This document shows positions 1 through 9,116 of a stretch of 64,000 nucleotides of DNA, in pieces. Both the position numbers and the translations under genes were made by a program. The notes beneath the pieces are model-generated. The model ran no database searches, was not told the DNA's origin, and saw nothing but the letters and a program-made list of their open reading frames with translations. Origin of the DNA: Phaeovibrio sulfidiphilus. Its GTDB lineage: Bacteria; Pseudomonadota; Alphaproteobacteria; Rhodospirillales; Rhodospirillaceae. The stretch is taken from assembly GCF_014861485.1 (NCBI RefSeq), contig NZ_JACZHT010000007.1:62001-126000 (forward strand), written 5' to 3'. Each line of letters starts with the position of its first letter. Position 1 is the stretch's first letter.

Positions 1-33
1 TGCAAGCGCCAGTGAACGCAAACGGCGAAACAT
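1..33 (-). CDS. 5' end of a probable exported protein, cut by the window edge
   Basis: Only the first 11 codons are present, reading M-F-R-R-L-R-S-L-A-L-A, which looks like the start of a signal peptide with a basic n-region and a hydrophobic stretch. A CGGAGA Shine-Dalgarno sequence lies 7-8 nt upstream of the ATG. It sits downstream of coaD on the same strand. In several Rhodospirillales a secreted peptidyl-prolyl isomerase follows gyrA-coaD, so that is a reasonable guess, but nothing visible here proves it. Confidence 0.45.
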   Translation of the reverse strand, partial: MFRRLRSLALA

Positions 34-144
34 GATGACGGTCTCCGGTTGAGGATAAACGGACAGCGGACACGAAGCCGGGTCCGGGCCGGACCGGCAG
101 CACCCGGGAGCCGGGAGCCCGGCGGGTGCGCGGCCGCAGCCGGA

Positions 145-657
145 TCAGCCTCTTTGTTGCGCGATGCGGTCCTGAAGGTGGGACAGCACCGCAACGGGCA
201 CAAATTCGGAGACGTCTCCCCCGAGACGGCAGATCTCCTTGACGAAACTCGAGGAAATGGCCTGTACGCCTTCCGAGGCCATAAGGAAGATGCTTTCGAT
301 GGTCGGGTTGAGACGGGCGTTCATGTGGACCATCTGGATTTCATACTCGTAGTCGGACACGGCCCTCAGGCCCCGCACGACGATGGACGCGTTGTTCTGC
401 ACCGCGAAGTCCACAAGGAGGTTCGAGAACGGGATGACCTCGATTTCCGCCTTGCCCGTGTCCACCTCCTGGAGCGCCTTGCCGATCATGGCAACCCGTT
501 CCTCCAGGGTGAACAGGGGGCCCTTGCCCCGGTTGTCGGCCACGCCGATCACCAGCCGGTCCACAAACCGTGTCGCGCGGGTGATGATGTCGATGTGGCC
601 GTTGGTGATCGGGTCAAAGGTGCCCGGATAGATGCCGGTGACGGCGCTGCGCCTCAT
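145..657 (-). CDS. coaD: Phosphopantetheine adenylyltransferase
   Basis: Catalyses the penultimate step of coenzyme A synthesis, 4'-phosphopantetheine + ATP to dephospho-CoA + PPi, in the cytoplasm. The 170-aa length is normal for CoaD. The N-terminus carries the nucleotidyltransferase signature [12 protein letters not shown] (T/HxGH type), and the C-terminal half carries the conserved ISSSFVKEI motif. The ATG was chosen because it overlaps the gyrA stop codon in a 4-nt ATGA and directly precedes the family N-terminus. The longer open frame upstream lies inside gyrA and has no CoaD character. Expression is therefore probably coupled to gyrA translation. Confidence 0.96.
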   Translation of the reverse strand: MRRSAVTGIYPGTFDPITNGHIDIITRATRFVDRLVIGVADNRGKGPLFTLEERVAMIGKALQEVDTGKAEIEVIPFSNLLVDFAVQNNASIVVRGLRAVSDYEYEIQMVHMNARLNPTIESIFLMASEGVQAISSSFVKEICRLGGDVSEFVPVAVLSHLQDRIAQQRG

Positions 658-3458
658 TCCCCGTCTCCTGCGGAGGGGGCCTCGGGCGCGTCGGGTCCGG
701 CGGCGGGTTCGTTTCCGTCCGCAAGGGGCGGGCACTCGCCGTCCTGGCCGTCCTCGTCCACGCCGTCGTTCCCCAGATGGGCGACCGACATGACATTCTC
801 GCCCTCGGAGAGGCGGAACAGGGTCACGCCCTGGGTCTTGCGTCCGGCAATGCGCACGTCGTTGACCGGCATGCGGATGACCTGGCCGCCGTCGGTGATC
901 AGCATCACCTGGTCGCAATGGGCGACCGGGAAGGCCGAGACCACGGGACCGTTGCGCTCGCTCATCTCGATGTTGGCAATGCCCTGTCCGCCGCGGCTGG
1001 TGGAGCGGTACTCCATGGAGGACGTCCGCTTTCCAAAGCCGTGGGCCGTCACCGTGAGGATGAACTCCTCCTGGGGCTGGAGCTCGGCGAACCGCTCCGC
1101 CGGGAGAAGGCCGGTCAGCTCCTGGGCCTCGGTGGCGGCCGCGTCCTCGGCCCCCTCGGCGCCGGTGCGGCGCAGGGCGTTGGCCTGCTTCAGGTAGGCG
1201 GCCCGCTCGTCGGCGGTGGCCTCGATCCGGCGCAGGATGGACAGGCAGTTGACCTGGTCGCCCTCGGCAAGGCGGATGCCCCGCACGCCGGTGGAGGTCC
1301 GTCCGGCGAACACGCGCACGTCCGAGACCGGGAAGCGGATGGCCTTGCCCTGGTTGGTGGTCAAAAGCACATCGTCCGCGTCGGTGCAGGTCCGCACGCC
1401 CACCAGGTGGTCGCCCTCGTCCAGCTTCATGGCGATCTTGCCGTTGGAGCGGATATCCTGGAAGTCGGACAGGCGGTTGCGCCGGACGTTGCCGGTTTCG
1501 GTGGCGAACATCACGTCCAGGTCGCCCCAGGTGGTCTCATCCTCGGGGAGCGGCATGACGGTGGTGATCCGCTCGCCCTGGGACAGGGGCAGAAGGTTGA
1601 CCATGGCCTTGCCCAGCGACGTGGGCGAGCCCAGAGGCAGGCGGTAGACCTTCATGCGGTAGCACAGGCCGTCGGACGAGAAGAAGATCAGCGGCGTGTG
1701 GGTGTTGGCCACGAAGATATTGGTGACGAAATCCTCCTCGCGGGTGGCCATGCCCGTGCGGCCCCGTCCGCCCCGTCTCTGGGCGCGGTAGGTCGCCAGC
1801 GGGACGCGCTTGATGTAGCCCGTGTTGGTGACGGTGACGACCATGTCCTCGCGCTGGATCAGATCCTCGATATCCGCCTCGAACTCGTTTTCCTCGAGCG
1901 TGGTGCGGCGTTCGTCCGCGTAGGCGCCGCGGATGTCCACCAGCTCCTCGCGCATGATAGCGTGCAGGCGCTCGCGGGAGGCCAGAATGGCCAGATATTC
2001 CTCGATCTTCGCACCCAGCTCGGCCAGTTCCTCGTGGATCCGGGAGCGCTCGAGCCCGGTCAGCCGGTGCAGGCGCAGGTCCAGGATGGCCTTGGTCTGG
2101 GCCTCCGAGAGGCGGTAGATGCCGCCATCAATCGAGACGCCCGGCTCGTCCAGCAGGCGGATGAAGGGCTCCACCGCCTTGGCCGGCCAGTCGCGGGCCA
2201 TAAGCCTCTCGCGGGCGGTCTGGGGATCGGGGGCGGAGCGGATCAGGTCGATGACCTCGTCCAGGTTCTCCACGGCGATGGCAAGGCCGACCAAAATGTG
2301 GGCGCGCTCGCGGGCCTTGCCCAGCTCGAAAATCGTGCGGCGGCGGATGACCTGCTCGCGGAAGGCCAGGAAGGCTTTCAGGACGCCGCGCAGTGTCATC
2401 TGCTCGGGCCGGCCGCCGTTGAGGGCCAGCATGTTCACCGAGAACGTGGTCTGCAGCGGCGTGAAGCGGTACAGCTGGGCCAGGACCACGTCGGCCTGGG
2501 CGTCCCGGCGGACCTCGATCACCACCCGGACACCGCGGCGGTCGGACTCGTCGCGCAGCGCCGAGATGCCCTCGATCTTCTTTTCGTGCATCAGGGCGCC
2601 GATCTTCTCGACCATGGCCGCCTTGTTGACCTGGTAGGGAATCTCGGTGACCACAATGGCCTGGCGGTCGCCCTTCATCTCCTCGATCTCGACCCGGCCC
2701 CGCAGGATGATGGAGCCCCGGCCCGTCAGGAACGCGGACCGGATGCCCGAGCGGCCCAGGATGACGCCCCCCGTGGGGAAGTCGGGGCCGTGGACGATGG
2801 ACAGCAGATCGTCGTCGGGAAGATCCGGGTTGTCGATCAGGGCACAGCACGCATCCACCACCTCGCCCAGGTTGTGGGGCGGGATGTTGGTGGCCATGCC
2901 GACCGCGATGCCGCCGCCGCCGTTGACCAGCAGGTTCGGGTAGCGGGCGGGGAGCACGGAGGGCTCGCCCAGGGATTCGTCGTAGTTGGGCTGGAAATCG
3001 ACCGTGTCCTTCTCGATGTCGTCGAGAAGGTAGGAGGAGACCCGGGCCAGCCGGGCCTCGGTGTAACGCATGGCCGCGGGCTTGTCCGCGTCCATGGAGC
3101 CGAAGTTGCCCTGGCCGTCCACAAGGGTGAGCCGCATGGAGAACGGCTGCGCCATACGCACCATGGCGTCGTAAATCGCACTGTCGCCGTGGGGGTGATA
3201 CTTACCCATCACCTCACCGACGATGCGCGCCGACTTGCGGAACGGCTTGTTGTGGTCGTAGCCCCCCTCGCGCATGGCGTAGAGGATGCGCCGGTGAACG
3301 GGCTTGAGCCCGTCACGGACATCCGGAAGCGCGCGCGAGACAATCACGCTCATGGCATAGTCCAGGTAGGACCTGCGCATTTCCTCGTCGATGGGGATCA
3401 CTGCGATGTCCCGGGACGGTTCCCCGGAAGCCGGAAGAGTGGTGCTGTCGTCGGTCAA
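654..3458 (-). CDS. gyrA: DNA gyrase subunit A
   Basis: Breakage-reunion subunit of DNA gyrase, which with GyrB introduces negative supercoils. The 934-aa protein shows the N-terminal topoisomerase IV/GyrA domain, the catalytic tyrosine in [10 protein letters not shown] (about residue 132) and the GyrA box QRRGGRG before the C-terminal beta-pinwheel. It ends in an acidic D/E/P-rich tail. In the quinolone-resistance region ([10 protein letters not shown]) the Ser and Asp equivalent to E. coli S83 and D87 are both present, as in quinolone-sensitive enzymes. The start is uncertain: there is no good ATG, and I chose a TTG with AAGGA 10 nt upstream. A TTG at 3536 and a GTG at 3485 are alternatives. 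It overlaps coaD by 4 nt. Confidence 0.97.
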   Translation of the reverse strand: MTDDSTTLPASGEPSRDIAVIPIDEEMRRSYLDYAMSVIVSRALPDVRDGLKPVHRRILYAMREGGYDHNKPFRKSARIVGEVMGKYHPHGDSAIYDAMVRMAQPFSMRLTLVDGQGNFGSMDADKPAAMRYTEARLARVSSYLLDDIEKDTVDFQPNYDESLGEPSVLPARYPNLLVNGGGGIAVGMATNIPPHNLGEVVDACCALIDNPDLPDDDLLSIVHGPDFPTGGVILGRSGIRSAFLTGRGSIILRGRVEIEEMKGDRQAIVVTEIPYQVNKAAMVEKIGALMHEKKIEGISALRDESDRRGVRVVIEVRRDAQADVVLAQLYRFTPLQTTFSVNMLALNGGRPEQMTLRGVLKAFLAFREQVIRRRTIFELGKARERAHILVGLAIAVENLDEVIDLIRSAPDPQTARERLMARDWPAKAVEPFIRLLDEPGVSIDGGIYRLSEAQTKAILDLRLHRLTGLERSRIHEELAELGAKIEEYLAILASRERLHAIMREELVDIRGAYADERRTTLEENEFEADIEDLIQREDMVVTVTNTGYIKRVPLATYRAQRRGGRGRTGMATREEDFVTNIFVANTHTPLIFFSSDGLCYRMKVYRLPLGSPTSLGKAMVNLLPLSQGERITTVMPLPEDETTWGDLDVMFATETGNVRRNRLSDFQDIRSNGKIAMKLDEGDHLVGVRTCTDADDVLLTTNQGKAIRFPVSDVRVFAGRTSTGVRGIRLAEGDQVNCLSILRRIEATADERAAYLKQANALRRTGAEGAEDAAATEAQELTGLLPAERFAELQPQEEFILTVTAHGFGKRTSSMEYRSTSRGGQGIANIEMSERNGPVVSAFPVAHCDQVMLITDGGQVIRMPVNDVRIAGRKTQGVTLFRLSEGENVMSVAHLGNDGVDEDGQDGECPPLADGNEPAAGPDAPEAPSAGDGE

Positions 3459-3817
3459 ATCAGAGGCCGTCCTTGAACAGAGCACTTCCGGACCGCAGGC
3501 GGTGTGCCGGAAGAGAAGAAAGGTCGGGAACCGCAAATGCCGGTGGAGAGCCCACGGGCAGACGGGAGCGGAAACAAAAGTCGAGGGTGCCAGACTTTAG
3601 CAGAGCGGTCGTCCTGCGGCAACGCCGGTTTCCAGGGCGGGCCCCAAACGGCTCTGTCCGACCCCGGGGCCGGGTGCCATCGTTTCACGCGTGGGGGGGC
3701 CTCGCGGTGGCTGGGGTCTGGTCCGGCGTTTGGGCCCCAGGCCCGGAGGCGGTCTCCGGCGCCCGGGTGGGGGCGGGGTGGGCTGATCCGGCGCCTGAGA
3801 GGGATCGGGCCGGGTGC
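3459..3817. other. Intergenic gap upstream of gyrA
   Basis: This 359-nt stretch lies between the TusA-like gene and gyrA, both on the minus strand, so the gyrA promoter should be here. I see no convincing -35/-10 pair. A tandem duplication at its 3793 end is listed separately. Confidence 0.5.
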
Positions 3818-3838
3818 CTAAGAGGGATCGGGCCGGGT
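3793..3838. repeat. 23-bp tandem duplication at the 3' end of the TusA-like gene
   Basis: Two adjacent 23-nt units, 3793-3815 and 3816-3838, differ at a single base (GCCTGAGAGGG... against GCCTAAGAGGG...). The second copy contains the stop codon of the TusA-like gene. The duplication therefore recently altered, or at least overlaps, its last few codons. Confidence 0.8.
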
Positions 3839-4183
3839 GCCCGCCCGGACCCTGTAGCGGAAGCGCCGCTCCCCCTCACGCACCCGGTCATGCAGCGTGT
3901 GACCCGCGCGGGCGCACAGGGCGGGGATGTCCTCCCATGTGCGCGGGTCCGAGGCCAGGATCTCGAGAGTGTCGGAGGGGGCCAGGCTGCGCAGGACTTT
4001 TGCCGCCCGAAGGACCGGCAGGGGACACAGCAGTCCCGACACGTCCAGTGTTCGGGCCGTCGCCGTGGCCGTATCGGCCACGTTCTCCGCCCCGGTGGCC
4101 GTATCGGCCCCGTCCCTTGTGCCGGTGTCGGTCGTCCCGTCACCCGTTTGCGGTGATCCGCCGGGGGAGGGGGGCGTCAGCAC
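3818..4183 (-). CDS. TusA/SirA-family sulfur-carrier protein with an extended N-terminus
   Basis: The C-terminal ~75 residues form a TusA-like fold with the CPxP sulfur-binding motif (CPLP; Cys about residue 53). Proteins of this family pass persulfide sulfur to acceptors such as tRNA-thiolation or molybdoenzyme maturation pathways. The first ~45 residues are a Thr/Asp/Ala/Gly-rich, probably disordered extension not found in classical 80-aa TusA. The GTG start overlaps the stop codon of the HD-GYP regulator by 7 nt (GTGCTGA), so the two are probably co-transcribed. An internal start near residue 44 would give the compact domain alone. The sulfur acceptor cannot be named from context. Confidence 0.8.
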   Translation of the reverse strand: MLTPPSPGGSPQTGDGTTDTGTRDGADTATGAENVADTATATARTLDVSGLLCPLPVLRAAKVLRSLAPSDTLEILASDPRTWEDIPALCARAGHTLHDRVREGERRFRYRVRAGTRPDPS

Positions 4184-5265
4184 AGGTGGCAGCTCTCGTC
4201 GTGCGGGGTGTCGCGGAACTCCGGGTCATCCAGCAGGACGCGGACGTCGGGGAGGCTGTCCATGAACAGGTCGAAGAGGTTCGGGTCGAACTTCCGGCTG
4301 CGGTCCCGTCTCATGATCTCGAGGACGCTGTCCTCGGACATTCCGGCGCGGTAGACCCGGTTGGAGCGAAGGGCGTCGTAGACGTCCACGATGGAGACGA
4401 TTCGCGCCTCGACGGGTATTTCCTCCCCCACCAGGCGGTCCGGGTAGCCGGTGCCGTCCCAGTTCTCGTGGTGGCAGCGGGCGATCAGCTCGGCCATGCG
4501 GATCATGGGGCTCCCCGAGTTGGAGAGGATCTGTCCCCCGATGCTGGCGTGGGTTTCCATGACGATGCGCTCGTCCGCCGTCAGAGGGCCGGGCTTGAGA
4601 AGGATGGTGTCCGAGATGCCGATCTTGCCGATATCGTGAAGCGGCGCGGCGGCGCCAATATGGTTGATCCGGTCCCGGGGCCAGCTCAGGCGCTCGCCCA
4701 TGAAGGCGCTCAGGGCCCCGATGCGCCGCACGTGGGCACCGGTCTCCGCGTGGCGGGACTGGAGGGCGTTGAAAAGCCGCGAGATGATCTCGTTTTGTGC
4801 GTCCCGGATGGCCTGGGTCTGGCGGGCCACGATGCTTTCCAGGTTTGCCGTGTAGTCCTTGAGGGCATATTCCGCCTCCATCAGGCGGGTGCCGACCTGG
4901 ACCCGGAGCTTGACCTCGTTGATCTCGAACGGCTTGACCACATAGTCGTCCACACCGCCCTCGGCAAAGCCCTTGACCCGGTCGTAGGCATCGCCCTTGC
5001 CGGTCAGCAGGATCGTGTAGATATAGTGCTCTTTTTGCAGAACCCGGACCGAGCGGGCCAGGTCGAGCCCGTTCATGTTCGGCATGTCCCAGTCGGTGAT
5101 CAGCATCCCGATCCGCTCCTCGTCGGGGCTGGCGAGGTTCCGGCGCAGGATCTCCAGGGCCTGGAGGCCGTCCACGGCTTCGGACACGGTGTGCCCCATC
5201 TGGCGAAGGTGGGACGCGAGGAAGAAGCGTCCAATTTCCTGGTCTTCGGCAAAGAGAATATGCAT
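4177..5265 (-). CDS. Response regulator with HD-GYP c-di-GMP phosphodiesterase domain
   Basis: A cytoplasmic two-component output protein of 362 aa. Residues ~1-120 form a receiver domain, with acidic pocket residues ED near position 8, the phospho-acceptor Asp in ITDWDMP (about 58) and the conserved Lys in VKPF (about 111). A helical linker leads into an HD-GYP domain with metal-binding HD in LHDIGKIG (about 210) and HHENWDGTGYP (about 265-275). All signature residues are intact, so c-di-GMP hydrolysis is expected. The ATG was chosen over an adjacent upstream GTG because GGGGAG lies 4-5 nt before it. It lies 252 nt downstream of the hybrid kinase on the same strand, which is its likely phosphodonor, and overlaps the TusA-like gene. 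Confidence 0.94.
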   Translation of the reverse strand: MHILFAEDQEIGRFFLASHLRQMGHTVSEAVDGLQALEILRRNLASPDEERIGMLITDWDMPNMNGLDLARSVRVLQKEHYIYTILLTGKGDAYDRVKGFAEGGVDDYVVKPFEINEVKLRVQVGTRLMEAEYALKDYTANLESIVARQTQAIRDAQNEIISRLFNALQSRHAETGAHVRRIGALSAFMGERLSWPRDRINHIGAAAPLHDIGKIGISDTILLKPGPLTADERIVMETHASIGGQILSNSGSPMIRMAELIARCHHENWDGTGYPDRLVGEEIPVEARIVSIVDVYDALRSNRVYRAGMSEDSVLEIMRRDRSRKFDPNLFDLFMDSLPDVRVLLDDPEFRDTPHDESCHLC

Positions 5266-5517
5266 CACGCTCCCCTTGCGGGAAAAAACACAACGACTGT
5301 CCAGGGGCGCCGGGAGATGTGGAAGGCCATCTCCCGTATCCCTGTGGCCAACCCGGATGGGGGCCGCGGTACCGGATGGAGGACCGAAGGCGCCTGTCTC
5401 ATGCCCGCACGCCCGGGCTGCGGGTCCGGGGGCCGGAGGCTGTTCCGATCACGAATGTCGACTCTAAACAAAAAACCGGGAACACGCGAACGATTTGTTT
5501 CAATAATGGCAAGGACT

Positions 5518-8500
5518 TCATGTCTCTCCCATGCCGTGTGTCCCGGTTTTCCGGATCCGCTCCAGAAGTGTCCCCATCTCCCCCAGCATGCGGGCAAAAA
5601 GATCCCCGAGGCGGGCCCGCATCGGCTCCACATCCGGTCTCCGGTCCGGAAGGAGGCCCTTGCGGCCGGCGTCCTCAAGGGCGAGGCAGGCGGCAATAAG
5701 CTCGCCTCGGTTGAAGAACCCGCTGATCCCCTTCAGGGCGTGGGCGCTGATGCGAAGCTTCTCGTTGTCGGATTCGGCGATGGCGTCCCCGATGTCCTTC
5801 ATCAGGGCGGGGCCGTCGCGCAGGTACAGCTCGACCGCCTTCTCGATGAAGGAGGTGTTCCCCTCAAAGTTCCTCTCCATGACACCGGGCTCGATCAGAG
5901 GGGCGTCGTCCCGGGGCGCCTCCGGTGAGACCTCAGGTTCGGCCCGGGCGGCAGCCGGGATCGGGGGCGGGGGCGGGGCGCCGGGAACCAGGGGTTCGGG
6001 CGGGGCGCCGGCATCCCTTTGCCGCACAAGGGTGTCCAGGAGAGACTTCAGGTTGTCGAAAAGAACCGGCTTGGTCAGCCAGCCGTCCATTCCGGCATCC
6101 AGGTAGAGGGTCTGGTCCTCCTCGAAGGCGTTTGCGGTCACGGCAACGATCACGCTGCGGGGGAGCTCGCCTGCCTTCTCGAGATCGCGAATCTGCCGCG
6201 TCGCGCTGATTCCGTCCAGAACGGGCATCTGGATGTCCATCAAGATCAGGTCGAACGGACCCCTTGAGCGCAGCAGGGCGATGGCCTGTTCCCCGTGGTC
6301 CGCAACGACGGTCTCGCAGCCCAGGGTTCCCAGCATGCGCCCGGCCACGACCTGGTTCATGGGGACGTCCTCCACCAGGAGAACCCGCAGCGGCCGGTCC
6401 GGCCCCGAGCCGCTCTCCGGCGTTCCCACCCCATCGCCGGTGCCGAAACTCAGGGTGCCTCCGGCGCCGTGCACCGGCTTTCCGGGGGCGCTGGCCGCCG
6501 AGTAGAGGGCGGTCTCCGCCGCCTCCAGGGCTGCCGCCTCGGCGTTTGTCCCGCTCGGGGGCGCCGGAGGGGGCGTTGTGCGCAGGGGCGTGCGCCCCAG
6601 GGTGAAGAGCAGGGCGTCCACCAGTCTGCGGGGGGATACGGGTTTTTCCAGAATGTCGCTGAGCCCGGCCTCCGGCGGATCCTGGCAGTCCAGAATGCTG
6701 CCCGCGGCCAGCTTGATGGCCGGAACGTCTCTCAGGCGCGGATCGTCCCGGAAACCCTCGAGAACGTCGAAGGCCGTGCCATCGTCCAGAAGCTGGTCGC
6801 ACACGATCACATCCAGGCTTCCGGCGCCGAATCGGTCGGCGTGGGCTCTGGCCTGGTCCAGGGCCTCCCGGACTGTGGAGGCGGACAGGACGCTCATGCC
6901 CCAGTCCACCAGCAGTTCCCGCAGAACGCCGAGGCAGGTTGCGTTGCTCTCGACCAGCAGAACCCGGGCGTCTCTCAACTGGCCGGAGGACAGGTCGACT
7001 GCCTCGCCGCTGTCGCCGTAGGGGAGATCCACCACAAGGTCGAACCAGAAGCGGGAGCCGGATCCCAGTTGGCTTTTCAGCTCCAGTTTCGAGTTCATGG
7101 AATCGAGAAGCTGGGCACAGATCGCTAGCCCCAGACCGGTTCCGCCGTACTTGCGGGTGGTCGAGTTGTCCACCTGCTCGAAGGCGCGGAAGATCTTGTC
7201 CTGCTTGTCCTCGGGGATGCCGATTCCCGTGTCCGTGACGCTGAAACGCAGGGCGACCTGGCCGAATTTGGTCTTCACGCCCTCGATGGTGGTCACGCTG
7301 ACGAAGATTTCTCCCTCGTCCGTGAATTTCAGGGCATTGGAGGTCAGGTTCAGGACAAGCTGCCGAAGGCGGGTCGGGTCGCCCACAATCCGCTCCGGGA
7401 CGCTCCGGGAGATGTGCAGCACCAGCTCGAGCTTTTTCTTGTAGGCCACCGGGGCGATGCCGCGGATGGCCTCGTACAGAACCTCGCGGGGCGCGAAGGG
7501 GATGGTCTCCAGGGTCAGCTTCCCGGAGACGATCTTGGAGATGTCGAGAATGTCGTTGATGATGCCCAGAAGGGACATGCCGCAGCTTTTGATCGCGTCG
7601 GTCATGGAGGCCTGGTCGGGCGTCAGGCGGGTTCTGAGCAGCAGGTCCGACATCCCGATCAGGCCGTTCAGGGGCGTGCGGATCTCGTGGCTCATGTTCG
7701 CAAGGAAGTTGGTCTTGGCCGCGTTGGCCTGCTCGGCGGCGTTCTTGGCGTCGCGCATGGCCCGCGCGGCCTGTTCCCGGTGGGTCACGTCCACCACAAG
7801 GCCGCCCAGGCCCATGGCCTCGTCCCCCTCCTGGATGGGGAAGACGACAAAATTGTAGATGGACCGGGTGCCCTGGAACTCCAGGGCGATCTCGAGTTCC
7901 GCCGCCTTGCCGGTTGTGCGGACTGTGTTCTCGTGGCGCGAGAGGCGTTTCGCAATGGCCGGAGGCAGGATTCCGGCGTTGGTGCTGCCGATCACCGTAT
8001 CCATCGGCTGGTTGAGGATCTCGCACATGCGCCGGTTGGCGACAAAATAGGTGTCCTTGCGGTCCTTCAGGAACACGCCCGCGTCCACGTTCGAGACGAA
8101 GGCCGCCAGTTCCCTGCGGTGGCGCTCGATCTCCTCGTTGCGCAGGGCCAGTTCCCGGGTGGTGGCCCTCAGTTCCCGCACGGCCGTGTCCCGGTCGTCC
8201 ACGAAGGCGCGGCTCGCGCGGCTTCCGGCGGCAATTCCGAAGAGCCCCAGCAGCCAGATGCCGCCGTGGGTCGCCAGCACCATGTTCTGGGTCATCCGGG
8301 TCTCGGGCTCGTAGAGGTCCATGGGGACCGACACGCTCAGGGCCCCGACGACCGAGGGCTCGCCGCCGGAGAGCGGCTTGTGGCATTCAAGGCAGGGGCG
8401 CTGGGCTCCGAGCCCCACCATCAGGCGCAAGAAGCGCTTCCCCTGGATCGGGGCGACCTCCAGCACCTCGGCCGCCCTGTGCTTCTCGATGGTGCGAAGG

Positions 8501-8985
8501 CTCTCGGTCTCCCACGAATCGGGCGCGTTGGCGAGGCGAATCGGGTTGGAGGACGTCAGGCGCGAGACAATCCCCGTGTTCCAGCCCGAGCTTTCGTGCA
8601 CCATGCGCGAAAGGTGGTCCGCATTGACCCGGATGAGCCGCTCGCCCCCCGGAAGCTCCAGGGTGCGCAGATCCTCGCGCAGATAGGGGTTGGGGCCGAT
8701 CTGGCGCCCCTCATAGGTGAAGACCCCGTTCTGGGAGTGGATCCAGCTGAGGTACAGGAATTCGGTCTGGGCCGTCGTGCGCGCCTGCAAGGCGGCGGCG
8801 TTGAGGGCCTGGCGTTCGGCGGTGATGAAGTTGTAGGCGCCTGATGTCCCCATGGCCAGCGTCCACAGAAGGACGCCCGCAAGGGCAAACGGCAGGATCG
8901 GAGGGGCCTTCGATGCGGCCCCGTCCCCCCGATCCCCGGAGGGATCCTCGCCAACAGTGTCCGGACAAACTTCGGGAGCCGGCAT
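5518..8985 (-). CDS. Hybrid sensor histidine kinase with DUF3365 (haem-type) sensor, PAS, two receivers and HPt
   Basis: An inner-membrane phosphorelay protein of 1155 aa. In order: a transmembrane helix (~30-53); an extracytoplasmic DUF3365/Tll0287-like domain with a CxxCH motif (CLECH, ~198-202) that could bind c-type haem; a second helix (~237-254); a PAS domain (~290-390); HisKA with MSHEIRTP (His ~433); HATPase with DTGIGIP and GGTGLGL; a first receiver with a rather divergent Asp (VIVCDQ); a second canonical receiver (LILMDIQMP); and an HPt with HALKG (His ~1082). It probably senses redox state or a small ligand and feeds the HD-GYP regulator downstream. The start chosen is an ATG with AAAGAG upstream; a GTG at 9045 would add 20 residues. 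Confidence 0.93.
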   Translation of the reverse strand: MPAPEVCPDTVGEDPSGDRGDGAASKAPPILPFALAGVLLWTLAMGTSGAYNFITAERQALNAAALQARTTAQTEFLYLSWIHSQNGVFTYEGRQIGPNPYLREDLRTLELPGGERLIRVNADHLSRMVHESSGWNTGIVSRLTSSNPIRLANAPDSWETESLRTIEKHRAAEVLEVAPIQGKRFLRLMVGLGAQRPCLECHKPLSGGEPSVVGALSVSVPMDLYEPETRMTQNMVLATHGGIWLLGLFGIAAGSRASRAFVDDRDTAVRELRATTRELALRNEEIERHRRELAAFVSNVDAGVFLKDRKDTYFVANRRMCEILNQPMDTVIGSTNAGILPPAIAKRLSRHENTVRTTGKAAELEIALEFQGTRSIYNFVVFPIQEGDEAMGLGGLVVDVTHREQAARAMRDAKNAAEQANAAKTNFLANMSHEIRTPLNGLIGMSDLLLRTRLTPDQASMTDAIKSCGMSLLGIINDILDISKIVSGKLTLETIPFAPREVLYEAIRGIAPVAYKKKLELVLHISRSVPERIVGDPTRLRQLVLNLTSNALKFTDEGEIFVSVTTIEGVKTKFGQVALRFSVTDTGIGIPEDKQDKIFRAFEQVDNSTTRKYGGTGLGLAICAQLLDSMNSKLELKSQLGSGSRFWFDLVVDLPYGDSGEAVDLSSGQLRDARVLLVESNATCLGVLRELLVDWGMSVLSASTVREALDQARAHADRFGAGSLDVIVCDQLLDDGTAFDVLEGFRDDPRLRDVPAIKLAAGSILDCQDPPEAGLSDILEKPVSPRRLVDALLFTLGRTPLRTTPPPAPPSGTNAEAAALEAAETALYSAASAPGKPVHGAGGTLSFGTGDGVGTPESGSGPDRPLRVLLVEDVPMNQVVAGRMLGTLGCETVVADHGEQAIALLRSRGPFDLILMDIQMPVLDGISATRQIRDLEKAGELPRSVIVAVTANAFEEDQTLYLDAGMDGWLTKPVLFDNLKSLLDTLVRQRDAGAPPEPLVPGAPPPPPIPAAARAEPEVSPEAPRDDAPLIEPGVMERNFEGNTSFIEKAVELYLRDGPALMKDIGDAIAESDNEKLRISAHALKGISGFFNRGELIAACLALEDAGRKGLLPDRRPDVEPMRARLGDLFARMLGEMGTLLERIRKTGTHGMGET

Positions 8986-9116
8986 AAACAGGGCACTCTT
9001 TGCAAAAGAAACTATACACAACCTGTGTGATACAAGTTTAGGCACGGAATGCTTAAAAATCTACTACACCTTTTTGTGTGACCGGAGCCGGTTCCGGTCA
9101 CAGGGGAGCCGTTCGC

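Noticed and set aside
777-3476. Long open frame of ~900 codons opposite gyrA
   Set aside because: It mirrors gyrA codon structure, has no family features, and arises from high third-position GC.
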